Of a DNA stretch of 64,000 bases, positions 19,135 through 37,100 are shown piece after piece. The position numbers were made by a program, and so were the translations under genes. Within the stretch, counting starts at the first letter, position 1. Every line of letters starts with the position of its first letter. The notes under the pieces were generated by a model. It saw only the letters and a list, made by a program, of their open reading frames with translations. It did no database searches and was not told the origin of the DNA. This DNA comes from Hirudinaria manillensis (Eukaryota > Annelida > Clitellata > Hirudinida > Hirudinidae): contig CM067533.1 in assembly GCA_034509925.1 (NCBI GenBank), positions 1-64,000 of the forward strand, written 5' to 3'.

Positions 19135-20319
19135 TCACCTTATGCCTCTGATGTAGGTTACTTTTGAAAACATATCTCCTTCACGGGAACACATGGTATT
19201 GTCTGAGAAAATTTCTTTGTAGTTATTGGCAAACCATGTAACAGTTTCACAACTGATCACCTCAAGACCTGGATGTTCTTCCAACCAAACGTTAACTCTA
19301 TTCATTAAATCTCTGCATGAAATTATAGAACGATCTAAATGTCAATTTCATTTCAATAGCTGACGCAACAGCTAACGTTTGAGTATCATAAAGATCTTCT
19401 TTCAGTAATCTCTTCTGAATAACTCTTGGTACAAAATCCATGTGGCCGAGTTTTTTTTCTGGAGAGAGTTTCAAACCATAGGTGAAATTCTTATCCAAAC
19501 TGGTCATGCCGATAGGCAGTGCGTTATCATAAGAAATATTCGCTGGAAATGGAGAATATGGTGGCGGAGTATCCATTGAAATTTCTTCGAGTGGAGGTGC
19601 ATTTGCCTGCACTGTACCGGCTGCCTCGGTCATATTTTCCGACTCAATGAAAACGAAATCTTCTTTTACGCGAGCTCGTACATTCCGGTGCAATTGTCCA
19701 AAGGTTGCAAATTTAATCGGGCATTCCTCACTAAATGGCAAGTCACATGGCGCACTGTTTCCCAAAATGCAAATTAACGCCAAAGTCCTGCAGCGCTGGC
19801 AGCAATATCATAAATTATGAAGATATCTGTTGCCATCAATTTTCTAAAACTATTTCAAAGATAAGAAATTTTTGTACCCAGGTGACTCCAAAACCTGTTT
19901 TGATAACATAATTCATATTGCTACACTAAAGTGTATTGATGTATTTCGAAATAACTGATAAAATTGAAATTTGCAAAGGCACAGGCGATTTGCAGAATAT
20001 CTTAATTCTGTCACAATTTAATTTTTTTTAAACAATTTCAAATGCTGGATGCTCGATCTATGATATTGCAAGGAAAAAGGTAGACAGCATACCATGAGCA
20101 TAGTGGAGTTTGTCAATTCTTAAAGTCCAACATAAAATCACATTCCAAATGACAATGCAGGACACTTTTTTGGAGATAAAATGTGGCTCTATCTGCTCTA
20201 CAATCTCGAAGATCATTGACATCTTGACTGCGCAAAGATGTTAAATCGTATTTATTATTTATAACCGTATACAATGAGACACTAAAATGGCGCATGAGTG
20301 AAATTGTTAAATATTTCAT
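19135..20319 (-). CDS. Unknown protein with F-P..W-L domain, copy 2
   Basis: Three exons (20319-20132, 19787-19377, 19312-19135) join in phase to 258 aa. The last intron is only 64 bp. The protein has a proline-rich middle (DTPPPYSPFP). A C-terminal unit follows with the order MDFVPRVIQ, DLMNRVNVWLEEHPG, ISCETV and KVTYIRGIR, which aligns with both units of the downstream neighbour 16555-18684. The first donor (AT|GTTGGA) is weak, so the N-terminus is uncertain; ATG at 20295 in the same frame is an alternative start. Role and location are unknown. Its stop lies about 450 bp before the first exon found for the neighbour, which suggests a tandem duplicate pair. Confidence 0.6.
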
Positions 20320-21979
20320 CCTCGAAACATACGGTTAAAGCGAATATCCTCGCGACCATGCCAAACTGTCTTCTTGGAGTGGTCCTCTCAGTAACTAGCA
20401 TTAACAATTAAATCACCATTTCAGAAACACCTATAAACAATTATCTTACCCCAAATACCTACTGTTAGTGAAAGTTTTATTAACTTATACTTAATGGGTG
20501 CGGGGGGGCTTAATTAATTATTTCGACAGGGTTCATTAATTTTGCATTACAAAGTCAGTTTGTCAGCAGAGGCATGCGCTTTCTAAAGGTTGATCCTTTA
20601 GTTTATTAATTTGTCGTTTGTCACTTGTTTTGCTTCATTTTAGATCAATAAATTTACTGAAAAATCTTTAAAAAAAAAAAGCACTTATTTTTATATATTT
20701 ATAAATTTTATGGTTATAAAATGTTATATGTTTAATTTGTTAAATTTAAAAAAGCAGTGAAGTTTAATTAATTATTATTGTTTATCATATTATGTAAATA
20801 ATAACGAGTTTATTGATCAAATTTACAATTTTTATGAATTACAAAAATTTAAGTTTAGGCTTTTATTTTATATTTTATTTTATTTTATTTTATATCCGAC
20901 GCTGTCGGTGGCGTCCCAATCGCTTTCTCCCTGTTGATATCTCTATGGCAACAGGACCTGTTACTATCAAATTATCGAAATTCTGGAAAGATATTCATTT
21001 TCATAAGATTGAATTAAAAATCTAACTTTAGATTAATCAATGCACATAATAATGGCTATTAGTCGAAGACTGTCGCTTTATTAAAATGTCAATGCAATGT
21101 GTTAACATTGTTGAACTGTAACCCCATTTCAGTTTAAATACTCATTTTAATATAAAATTTCGGATTTTTTATTTTATTTTTTAATTTTTACCCCTCAAAA
21201 TGCCACATTCCGTGTTACTGGAAACTATCTTATCTTCAGTAAGTTCATGTTCAAAAATGCCCTTTAGCCGTTAGTTTATGTCTGCAGTCACAGATATTTC
21301 GATAATTTGATAGTAATGTACCTTGCGCTCAAAATTCAGACATTTCAACGATGTAAAATAATGTTTCTGCACTGTAGGTGCTCTTTCGCAATCTGACTCG
21401 AAAGCGATGTCAAAGATTAACCTTGGCTGATTATTTAATCTTGTTTGTATTTTTGTTTATCTTTTAAATAATGCTCATCAGGACCGTCGTGGATGTTGCT
21501 AGTCGTTTAAACCAAACAATCGCAAGCGAACGCAGAGGTTAGTTGATTTAAAAAATACTTTGCCTCGTTGAGGCCATCTATTGCAGGTGTTCCTTAATGA
21601 CTCATCATCCGTGACTCAATTGCCGCTCTTTACCGATCATAAATTAAGAGCTAGAAATTTTAAATGCTTCTTGAAAAGAATTACAAGATATTTTCACTCT
21701 GATTTTCATGCGAATCCAAAACGCGGGGAAAGATGATGTTTTCAGCCTCATCGCAGTTTTGTTTATCACTGTAATGCCTAGCTGATGTGGGTGTAAAGCA
21801 ACAGGGAGAGAGAGAGCGGGTATTTGGAGCCAGCACGCCATATAACTTTCAAAAATACCAAACATGGAAGCTCGACGTGTTTCGACGCCTAGAAAGAAAT
21901 CTTAAAGTTCTGATATTTGACTTTTGCCAGGAAAAAAATCGGTTCAAAAATAAGCTCCTTAAATCGATAACTTGAGTAA
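20320..21979. other. Divergent intergenic region
   Basis: This separates a minus-strand gene (start near 20319) from the plus-strand C2CD2-like gene (start 21980) and so should contain two promoters. It is AT-rich with T- and A-runs, a (TTTTA)n patch near 20866-20892 and a GC-richer patch near 21480-21860. No coding family was recognised. Confidence 0.5.
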
Positions 21980-24900
21980 ATGTTGTGGATTATTCTGACA
22001 ATCCTGATAACTATCGTCGTCATCAGACTAGGCAGGCGACTATCCTGGTCTCCGGCGCACATTCTGAACCTGGAGGGATATGAGTGGCTCGACGACTGTA
22101 TCAATTGGATTCTTATTCAGTACGACTGGTCCAACTTAGGCATCCTTATCTCGGATTCCGTGCAAGAACAGTTCAAAAGACGAGCGGTAGAAAAATTCAA
22201 CAATCAGCCATTATTTAACATGCCTAGTTTGAGTGCCTTAAATCGCTTAATTAATCACTTATATTTTTTTAAATAGTGCCCTTGAAGACATAAAACATTC
22301 CTAGTTTATTTTACCAGCCACCAGGATTGACTTTGAAACTAGAGGGACTTCCTTCGTTCCTCTCGGCTACATTAGATAACAGCACTACGTCAAAATCAAG
22401 ACCTCCTTCGCATTATGAAAGGGAATTTCCTCATCTGCAAAAACAAACTGGAGAAACTATGCAGAAAACAATGGAGATGCCGAAAGTTACAACTCTTTTG
22501 AGTGGTTTAAGATCTCCATCTGCTACCAATCCCATTTCAGTGAAACGCGTCCAAACGCTTCACAAAAATTCGAGAGAAGTGGTTCGTGTGTTTTTCTCCA
22601 TTGTTTTCCAATGAAAAAGTAAACGTAAAAAATATTATTTGTATCTAAGTCTGACATTTGCGATTGTTTCTAAGATGCATTAATATTTCTTGAATATCTG
22701 GAGAATTAAAAACTCGTTCCAAGAAACGAGGCGTCGTTAGGTATTTTTAGCCACCGCTTTGCCTTTTTTCAGTCTTTTGCATGATCGCGCTCGATATAAT
22801 TTACAAGAATTATCATTATTTATAAGAATATCAACAATAATTTGTTACGTGAACAGGTCCTAGCCTTTGATGTAAAAGTTGTCAACTTGTCTCAGGAAGT
22901 TTTTATCACCTCAAGACAAACCAGCCAACTGGAGTCGAGCAGATGCAAACTCATTTTAGTCAAACTTACAGGACAGGTAGGCAGCAAAAAGGAATAATAG
23001 GAAATGCAACAAAGTCTTCGCGTAAGAAAAGAAACTGTACCCTTGAGCTGCTATATGAACAGCACAGAGGTGCTGCTACTTTCACGGAATGTTTATTTCC
23101 CTTTACTAACATTCAGTTGCGGTCAGGGCTACAATACCATCATCTGTAAAAGGTCCCGTGCCTCAAAAAAAAATTAATCCACTAAATTTTCGATTACATT
23201 AAATTTTAAACACGCTCCATTTTCATTGCATTTCTGATTCATAACTCTTTGGTTCAAATTAACTCTTTTTGTTTGAAAATGTGATTAGTTACCTAAATTC
23301 ACATAATGTATTTAAATTTTCTAAGATAAAACTACGTCTGGCGAGAGCGCCTAACGAAGACGTCATCGATGCATCGATTTGTTTTGCTGGGACTCCAAAG
23401 GCAAATATTCATATCCCGCGAAACAGTTTCCAGGTCCTTAGTGGCACTTGTCTATTTTCGACTGAAATATGATGAATTAATTTAAAAAAATCGTTTCTTT
23501 GATAGTTGCATCTAATATATTTAAAAGGAACTTCACGACAGACATTTTTAATTTTAACAGAAAGAGGAAACCATAACGACGCTGGATGCATTATTGAGGG
23601 AGAGTATCGGTGCATTTGGGGTTACGTGGCCGCTTTTAAGCACCAAGAGCCGAAAAAACGCGTCAATTTCCGATGGAAACACAGCTCTTTACTCAAACAA
23701 TCTTCAGGAAATTTTACGAAATGAGGTTCGTAAAAAACTTTGTTCCGAACGAAATAAATTTGGTTCATTTTCCATGTAATTTTCAGCCTTTGCAGGTCGT
23801 ACAGCATCATAACAGACTTAATGTTAAGATCTTGAAGGCAAATTCTCTTTACGAAACCGGTTAGAAACAATTCTCTTTTTATACGTAAGCCTGTCGAGTG
23901 CCTTTGCCGGTCTAGTTTGTGGCTATCCTCATAAATGTGATTATTTTTGTTACTTTTGACTAGTAACCTCTAGAAGATGCGCCGACTTATATTTTTATAT
24001 GTCATTTCGAACAAAGCCTAATTTATTTCCCTTTTTGAGACCGATGACTAAAATTCGTTAAGCTTTTTCTTAACACACTCAATTGAATTCTTTCCAAAAG
24101 ACTTAAAATTGGTGTTTGTAGGTATATAATCAAATAAATATATATAATATAATATATAATAATAATAATATAGAAAGAACCAAGTCAAGACGTCCCACAT
24201 TATTTGCGAGGAAATTATTTTCATGAAAAACAAAATAAACTAGACCTAAACGTTAGAGCAGGGGAATTGGCGAAACCTGCTTAAGACACTTTGTTTCTGT
24301 GGCATAAAGTTTATTTCTGGACATGTGTTTTTTTTACATAAGATGATTTGCATATATATTGTGTATATTTTAAGCAATATTTATCATCAAGGAAACCATG
24401 AAGTGTACTGCGAGGTGACTATGGATTCTCCTCCACAAACTCAGAAGACGAGTTCGGTGGCAGATTCTCCAAATCCGTTCTTTGATGAACTTCTGACCTT
24501 GTTAGCTATGTTCTTACGTTTCCTTTTAATGAAATATCATTAGACAAAAATATCGAGTTATCCATATTTATAACAAAATGGTTTTAAAGGTTTCGTGCTA
24601 AAATTTACAACTTGATCTTGAATTTTATTTTTCTTTAATTTTTGTAAATTAAAATACAAAGTAATAATTATTTTTATTGAATTTATTCATTTTCCATCGT
24701 GATAATAAACGAGTCTTTTTCATAAAGCCAGTTGGATGGAACCACGAAGAGACTTTCGTTTGAAGTTCGGGAAAGGAGTAACTCGGAAGGTGGTTGAATT
24801 ACTTTTGTAAATGTTAGGGTTATGGATAGATGGAGCAAGTGGTGTTGTGAATGGAGGAATGAATGAGTCTCTCATAGGACCACGACCCACCTGCTGCCCA

Positions 24901-27355
24901 CCCACAGACGCCCGGAACATCACGAGGGATAAAAGATCTCCCTCCTACCCTAACCCTAGTTTTGAATTATTTATGTAAATTTTTTTTTAATTATGTTGTA
25001 ACGAGATTCTTGTAAGCCTTTCTTCACTTCTTAGTCTTACCGTTGATAAATACTTCTTTGGAGGTCGGTTTATCCATAAGGATACTTTACTGTAACGTTT
25101 GACAAATTTATATATTATTTGATAAAGAAATTGCAGTGAATGTGAAAATTTATAATATATATTCTGCGATAATTTCAAAAGATGTGTTTGTATATATTGT
25201 GTGCAAATATTGAAATTCATTGGGATTTGATAAATCCAATTTTGCTTTAAATGGTTTTACTTTGTTTAAAGAAATTAGGAAGTAATTAAAAATTAATCTT
25301 GAATCATGCCATTCAAAACAAACAGCTATTTGAGATGATATCTTTTTTGTAGATGATTTAACTGATAAATTTAGTAAATTTAATAATTTGGTAAATTATT
25401 TTGATGTAAATGTTTCTCAATTAATTATTTTAATTTTTTAGCTTCCCTTGGAAGAGCAGACTTCCTCCTGAAAGATGCTTCTGAAGAACTGACAGAAAAA
25501 TGTACGAAGGTTGTCCTGCCCCTGATGTCTCAGCATCCGACAAGCCGCATGTCACTCACTGTCGAAGTTTGGAACCTACTTATTAATTATGATAATTATG
25601 ATATTAATCACTGCTCGTCACAATTAAAGTTCAATGCGAGTAGAGTATAAAAATCAAACTTTAAAATAGGTTTTACACACTGATTCTCTTATTGTATGCA
25701 TTTCATACAATAACAATTGCTCTGCTTGTTGATCTATTTTACGATTTGGGTATAATAGGGGGTATACAGACATACACCAAAATGAAAATTTTGTTGTTGT
25801 TGAATTTTATAGTTAACATATTGCAATCTTAGATCTCTGCAGCCAATTTGAATCTTTCATTGGGACATCTTGCAAAGCATGAAATTGATCAAAGGAAAGG
25901 TACTGTCGTTGTACGCACATATAGAGTATTACAAAGCTTATACCACTTTTCTTCTAATATTTTTATTGATTGTTAATTTGTACAGATGCTTTTCATTTAG
26001 TTCCAGCAACCCTGGATACAAGGACACTTCAGCCGCCGAATTCAGTTGCCAACCCTTCGATCAATGTCGAAGAATACTCGCAGAAACCGAAACAGACTTC
26101 CGATCGGGCTCTCTATCCGTCGCAATGGAGAAGCAACAACTCTCAGACGGATTCGAACCTCTCCCTGGTCCATAATTTTCATTTAAAAAATAAATTAATG
26201 GCCAAGGGTTCTGAGAATAGTCGATATTATTTTAGCAACTCTTTAGATGCATCGATTTGTGCCTTTGCAGGTGTCCCAAGCTTCACTGATGGTTAGAAAT
26301 AATTCCAACGAATCGACTGCTTCCAAGGGTGTGTTGAGGTTTCTTTAAAATGAATTTGAACAAATTTAACCTTTCCTTAAATGAGCCGCTGTGATTTCAC
26401 TGGATCAAACAGTTACGATCAGGAAATTGTATAAAAATGATCGGACGAGCGTTCGTAAAATAACGTATTTCTGTTTCGAGGTCGTTCGAAGCAAATGTCG
26501 TTGATCGACGCCGTGAAGAAGAAATTTCGTGGCAAGAGATCCAGAAGTGCGGAACCGGCAGTAAAACAGTCTGGAGACTCTTCAGTGGAAGTAAAGATTT
26601 TTTCAGACGGTATTTACCTCACTCCACCACCGAAGAGGGGTGTCACTCCAGGTGACTTACTATTGTTGAATGATGATTATAATTTAATATTAGTCTAGTT
26701 ATTTATCATGTTGCATGGACCCACCACTTTATTTAATAATTACTTTATAATCTGTATGTTAACTGCATTTTGTATGTTGCTAATATGTGCAAACAAACTG
26801 ACCAGACTTAAAAAAGATATTCATTTGTTTGCATATTTATTTGTAAAAATGATAAGGTGCTCCTGATATCCAACACAATGTTTTATTGCACGTGATTGTA
26901 TTCTGCCTGCTTTCTTTACTAAGAAACAAAATGAGTCATAAAAAAATATGGACTCAAAAAGTTTTTGTTGGTCTGTAAACTATATAGAATATTTATATAT
27001 AGAATATATTTGTGCTTTGAGTTTTATCCTGGCAAAAAAAGAATGAAAGTTGTTTTTTAAACTTCTTAACAGTTTCTTTTGTTAAAAGTTTAACTTAAAA
27101 AAAGTTAACTTCACTGCATTTTAATAATTGGAAAAATTCATCAATATGCACTCTGCTTCAGCATTCATTTTGAAGCAGTTCTTTTAATACTATCAAATAT
27201 TTGATTAAAACAGGTCATCTAGAACATTGGTCTCTTTCATCGTCACCACAAGAATCTTCACCAAATAAGAAGAGAGGCAAAATGTCCAGTTTTAAAAGCT
27301 TCTTTCGGAAGAAAAATCAAAGATCTTCTCCGAGTCGTGTTCCAGTTCAACAGAA

Positions 27356-27359
<4 letters not shown>
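21980..27359 (+). CDS. C2CD2/TMEM24-like SMP and C2 domain protein
   Basis: Fourteen phased exons give about 631 aa: 21980-22232 (or -22226), 22325-22581, 22857-22976, 23326-23433, 23561-23725, 23787-23859, 24392-24500, 24728-24789, 25442-25566, 25833-25899, 25986-26167, 26271-26328, 26481-26651, 27214-27359. An N-terminal membrane helix (MLWIILTILITIVVIRL) precedes a region matching the SMP lipid-binding fold of TMEM24 in order and spacing. A C2 domain follows (HHNRLNVKILKANSLYETG, CEVTMDSPP, NPFFDELLTF, SLGRADFLL). The Ser/Pro-rich linker and basic C-terminus (KKRGKMSSFKSFFRKK) parallel the PI(4,5)P2-binding polybasic tail of human TMEM24/C2CD2L (about 706 aa), which tethers ER to plasma membrane and carries phosphatidylinositol. 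Function is inferred from that family. The stop codon overlaps the stop of the opposing gene. Confidence 0.82.
24811..24960. repeat. Segment bounded by inverted telomere-like motifs
   Basis: Inside a C2CD2-like intron, GTTAGGGTTATGG (from about 24812) faces CCTACCCTAACCCTAG (ending about 24959). About 120 bp of GC-richer unique sequence lies between. No target-site duplication was seen. Confidence 0.5.
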
Positions 27360-33356
<5,997 letters not shown>

Positions 33357-34196
33357 GTCTTTTTTCTGTTATTTATTTACAATTTCAGGTTCACATGACG
33401 CGTAATCCCAATAATAAGGCCGAGTTGTCACATTAAAGTCTAAGTGGGTACTAGAATGTTTAGACTTAAAATGACAGATTTCTCGCTAAAATGATATTAG
33501 CAGGTTATCCTGTTTGGTCGTCCAACGTAAACGAAAGCGTTCAGTTTTGCCATTCTCAAGCCCCATCAGAGCCGAACCCACAAAAAAAGCTACGAACAAT
33601 ATCAATGCTTTGTGATTTAGTTAAATATAATCAAAATTATGATTCATTTTTGCTTTTTGTTAATCACTCATCCTCATTCCAATTTAAATATTTGAAAAAG
33701 GTACATTACCTTATCCCTGTTTAAAAAAAAAAACATATCACACTCCACGGATGTCCCCACCAAAAGTCATAAAATTTAAGAAAAGCGTGCCTTACGAACT
33801 TCTGGCACCTATGAACTTTTATGAAATTAGTTTCATTTAAACACAATGGAATAATGTTACACTTTCAGAAAATTATTTGTTAAAGCTTCCCCAAAGCTGC
33901 ATTTAAACATCTTAATATTTGTAAGTTTAAAACAAAAAACAAAACTGTGCTCTAAATTTATGAAGGTTAAAAACAAAATGTTTCAAAGAAAATCAAAGAA
34001 CAAGATAATAGCTACAAAGCACACTATGTTTACGGTGTATCACTCAAAACATTAACATCTGTTCCTTTCCTCTTTACCAAACATTTAACAGCAAAGAAAA
34101 AAGCTTTGAAAATGAGTTCAATCATTTATCTTTTCTAAAAAAAGGAACGTGTCAAGCATGCTTTTGGTATCTTGTTCAAAACAGTCAATAATTGTT
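33357..34196. other. Intergenic spacer between PPP1R37 start and TOP3A stop
   Basis: It should contain the PPP1R37 promoter and the TOP3A 3' UTR. A run of 13 A residues lies near 33722. No recognisable gene was seen. Confidence 0.5.
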
Positions 34197-37100
34197 TTAT
34201 CTATTATGTGGACATGTTTTTCTTGTATGGCCTGAAAACAAACAGTAGTAGCAGTAATGCAAAATAACTATTATTAATAATAATTTAGCAAAATAATGGA
34301 CAATAACAATACTTTGAAATATTGCCTTGAAACTCACCTTCCTCCCCACAAATACCACACTTTCTTTTCTTTTTTTGCTCAGAATTCGTGCCATTATTGC
34401 TTCTATTGTACTGACTACTACCATGAAGATGAATCGAAGCTGAGCCTAAAGGTCATTCGAATGAAAATGGAAATATTGCATTCCAGTTCAAAAAGTCTTT
34501 GAAACTCACCAGCCTGGTTTCCTAAATCTACTTCCTGATCAGACCACTGGAAAAAGTTGCATCCTTGTCCTATAGGTTTTGGACAAGAATAAAACACTCT
34601 TCCTTTGTTTGGTCCTTCTTTAATCACAGTTTTCCTAACAAAAATGGAAAGCAACTCTATTTTTTGTCATTCAATGGTAAATTTATATAACTATTATCTG
34701 CATATATATTATTTGTTTATGTAATATTTAAACTAATAACCAAGCCAGGTCAAATGACCCATGCTGTACAAGCTAGCTATACAACATCGTAAAAAAGAAT
34801 AATTCAAACCCCGACTTTTCTAGTGTTAAAAAAACATTCGATAATGTCAGTAAGTGTAAATTATGCAAGACAAATTCTTTTGAAAAATTAAATAAAGATG
34901 ACAGTTTAATACTAAACTCTTTGGCTGGTAGTTTGCAATTGCAAGAGAGTCCTTGAGAACAACCGAATCCATTGGCTCGATTCGAGGAAGACGGTCGACT
35001 GAAAAGTTTAACTCGATGACGGCACGTTCGATTAATTTTAACCATTCGGTCGACGAAAATACCTGCTTAAAAACGCGGCATCGAGATTCGGGTCGGAATC
35101 GGACCAGAGGAAGAAACCGCATTTCGAATCCGGCGGATTCGGACAACCGTAAAACTGACGTCCTTTGTTCGGTCCTTCTTTCTTGACCGTAAATATTTTT
35201 GCATCTTTGCCGCAATCGCAAACGACGTTGTTCGTGACGTCGGTTCGCGACTGCTCGCGCGACGCGGGCCGAGAAACCGGCGTTCGGATGTCTGCAAAAA
35301 AACGTCGAGATCGTGTAGAGCGACTTTTCCAACTGGAGAAATTCAATTTCCAAACCGTCGGCAGAAGAAGGCATCCGATCGCCGCGTGCGGACGAGGATC
35401 CGCAGAACGCGGATCGAGGGGGAAGAGACGGAGGCGGAGGCATGGAGGGGAGACGGGCACCGTCCGCGATTACGTTGCTCGGCAAGCATCTCGGTCGACC
35501 AGAAGAGGCCTCTAGAATAAGTTTTACATCCAAATGTTTCGAGTAGGAATTTAATGGTTGTTATTATGCAGAATATCAAACCTATATATGAATTAGCCCC
35601 AAAATACCAACATTACAAATTTATAACGAACAATAAAAAAAATAAATTAACAACGAAATTTCGTACCATCGTTCGATCTTCCACCACGACCCCCGTCGGA
35701 ACCCGAAGGCCTCGGGAATCGCGATCCGAGGATTTCTTCTATGTCGAGGTCGCAACCTCCGACGCAGGCGATCCTCTCTTCGCTTCCGAAAGACAGGGCA
35801 TTCCTGCTGAATTTGAACTTGACTTTGTGCATGGGAAAGTCATAAGATTTGCACTGTCAAAAGACAATAAGCTATATTATTTTAATATTATTTTGTTTAT
35901 GTATTCAAACTAATAATTAAGAAAATATCCTTTCGTTCGTTAGGCGACGGAAATGCAAATTAAAAATATCTAATCCGAGCAACGACCGAACGATAAAATT
36001 CTATTAAATTTAAATTAAAAAATTTAAAACATTTTCCGAAGGAAAAAATGCTAAGAGAGATAATGAATGCACAGGACGAGTGGCACGAATCGGTCGTGGC
36101 GGATAAGAAAAGCCACGGGTCGCGTTCCCTCGTGAAATTTGCACACGGGCACGTAACGCTTTCGACAAGTCGTCTCGTAACGATATCGTGTAACAAAACA
36201 TAAAATAATAATTCATCAAATCAACGCGTTCGAAACTGCCGTTGCAATATCTTACTCGAGTGCATAGTTCTTCATCAACTTTTGCTTCAATAACCGATTG
36301 AGGAAACCACATAACTGTTTTGCATCCTGGGTAACCAACACATGTCAGAAAGAGCCTGAGGAAAGTAATGTGCATTTCTTTGTTTATTCTTAAGAAATAA
36401 GTACTCACGAAACACATAAGATTCATCAAATTTGATGAGGGACCAGATAAAAGAGTTTACCGTCGTCTTTAGATTTGACGGTCCTCGCATAAATAATGCA
36501 TTTTTTGAATTCCGAGAAAAGTCATAATTGAATTTTAAAAACACTAACCTTACATTTATTTGTGATTTCTGACATTAATAATTAATAAGATATTATATCA
36601 AGCGACAAGGGCAACACAATTACAATTTGTGGGAAAAAAGGGAAATAATATAATAAATATAACATAATTTACAGTTTCGCTGAAAAAATACTCAACAAAA
36701 TCATAAAAACGATTTTTAAAAAATTTATGTACGGATTTCCGTACGTGCCCGAACGTACTCCCCGATCTCCTTACCCACCCTTTTCCGTCTCGCTTGCTCT
36801 TCACGACCACGTCCTTTCCGCACGAGGGACACTTGCAGAGCGGCCGAAGATTATTGCCGCCGATTCCTAAAGAGTCGGTAATATTAAATATATTATTTAC
36901 CATATGAAATATTTATTATATAAATTATTTGATTGTATGAATTAAGCATCGAATGGTCATAATATTATATTTAATTATTAAATTGGATTAAATATAATAT
37001 TAATATTATTATAATATAATAATGGTCATAATGTTATATTTAATAATATCTAAAATAAATAATATATTAACAATATTAAGACCATTCAATGCTTAATTCA

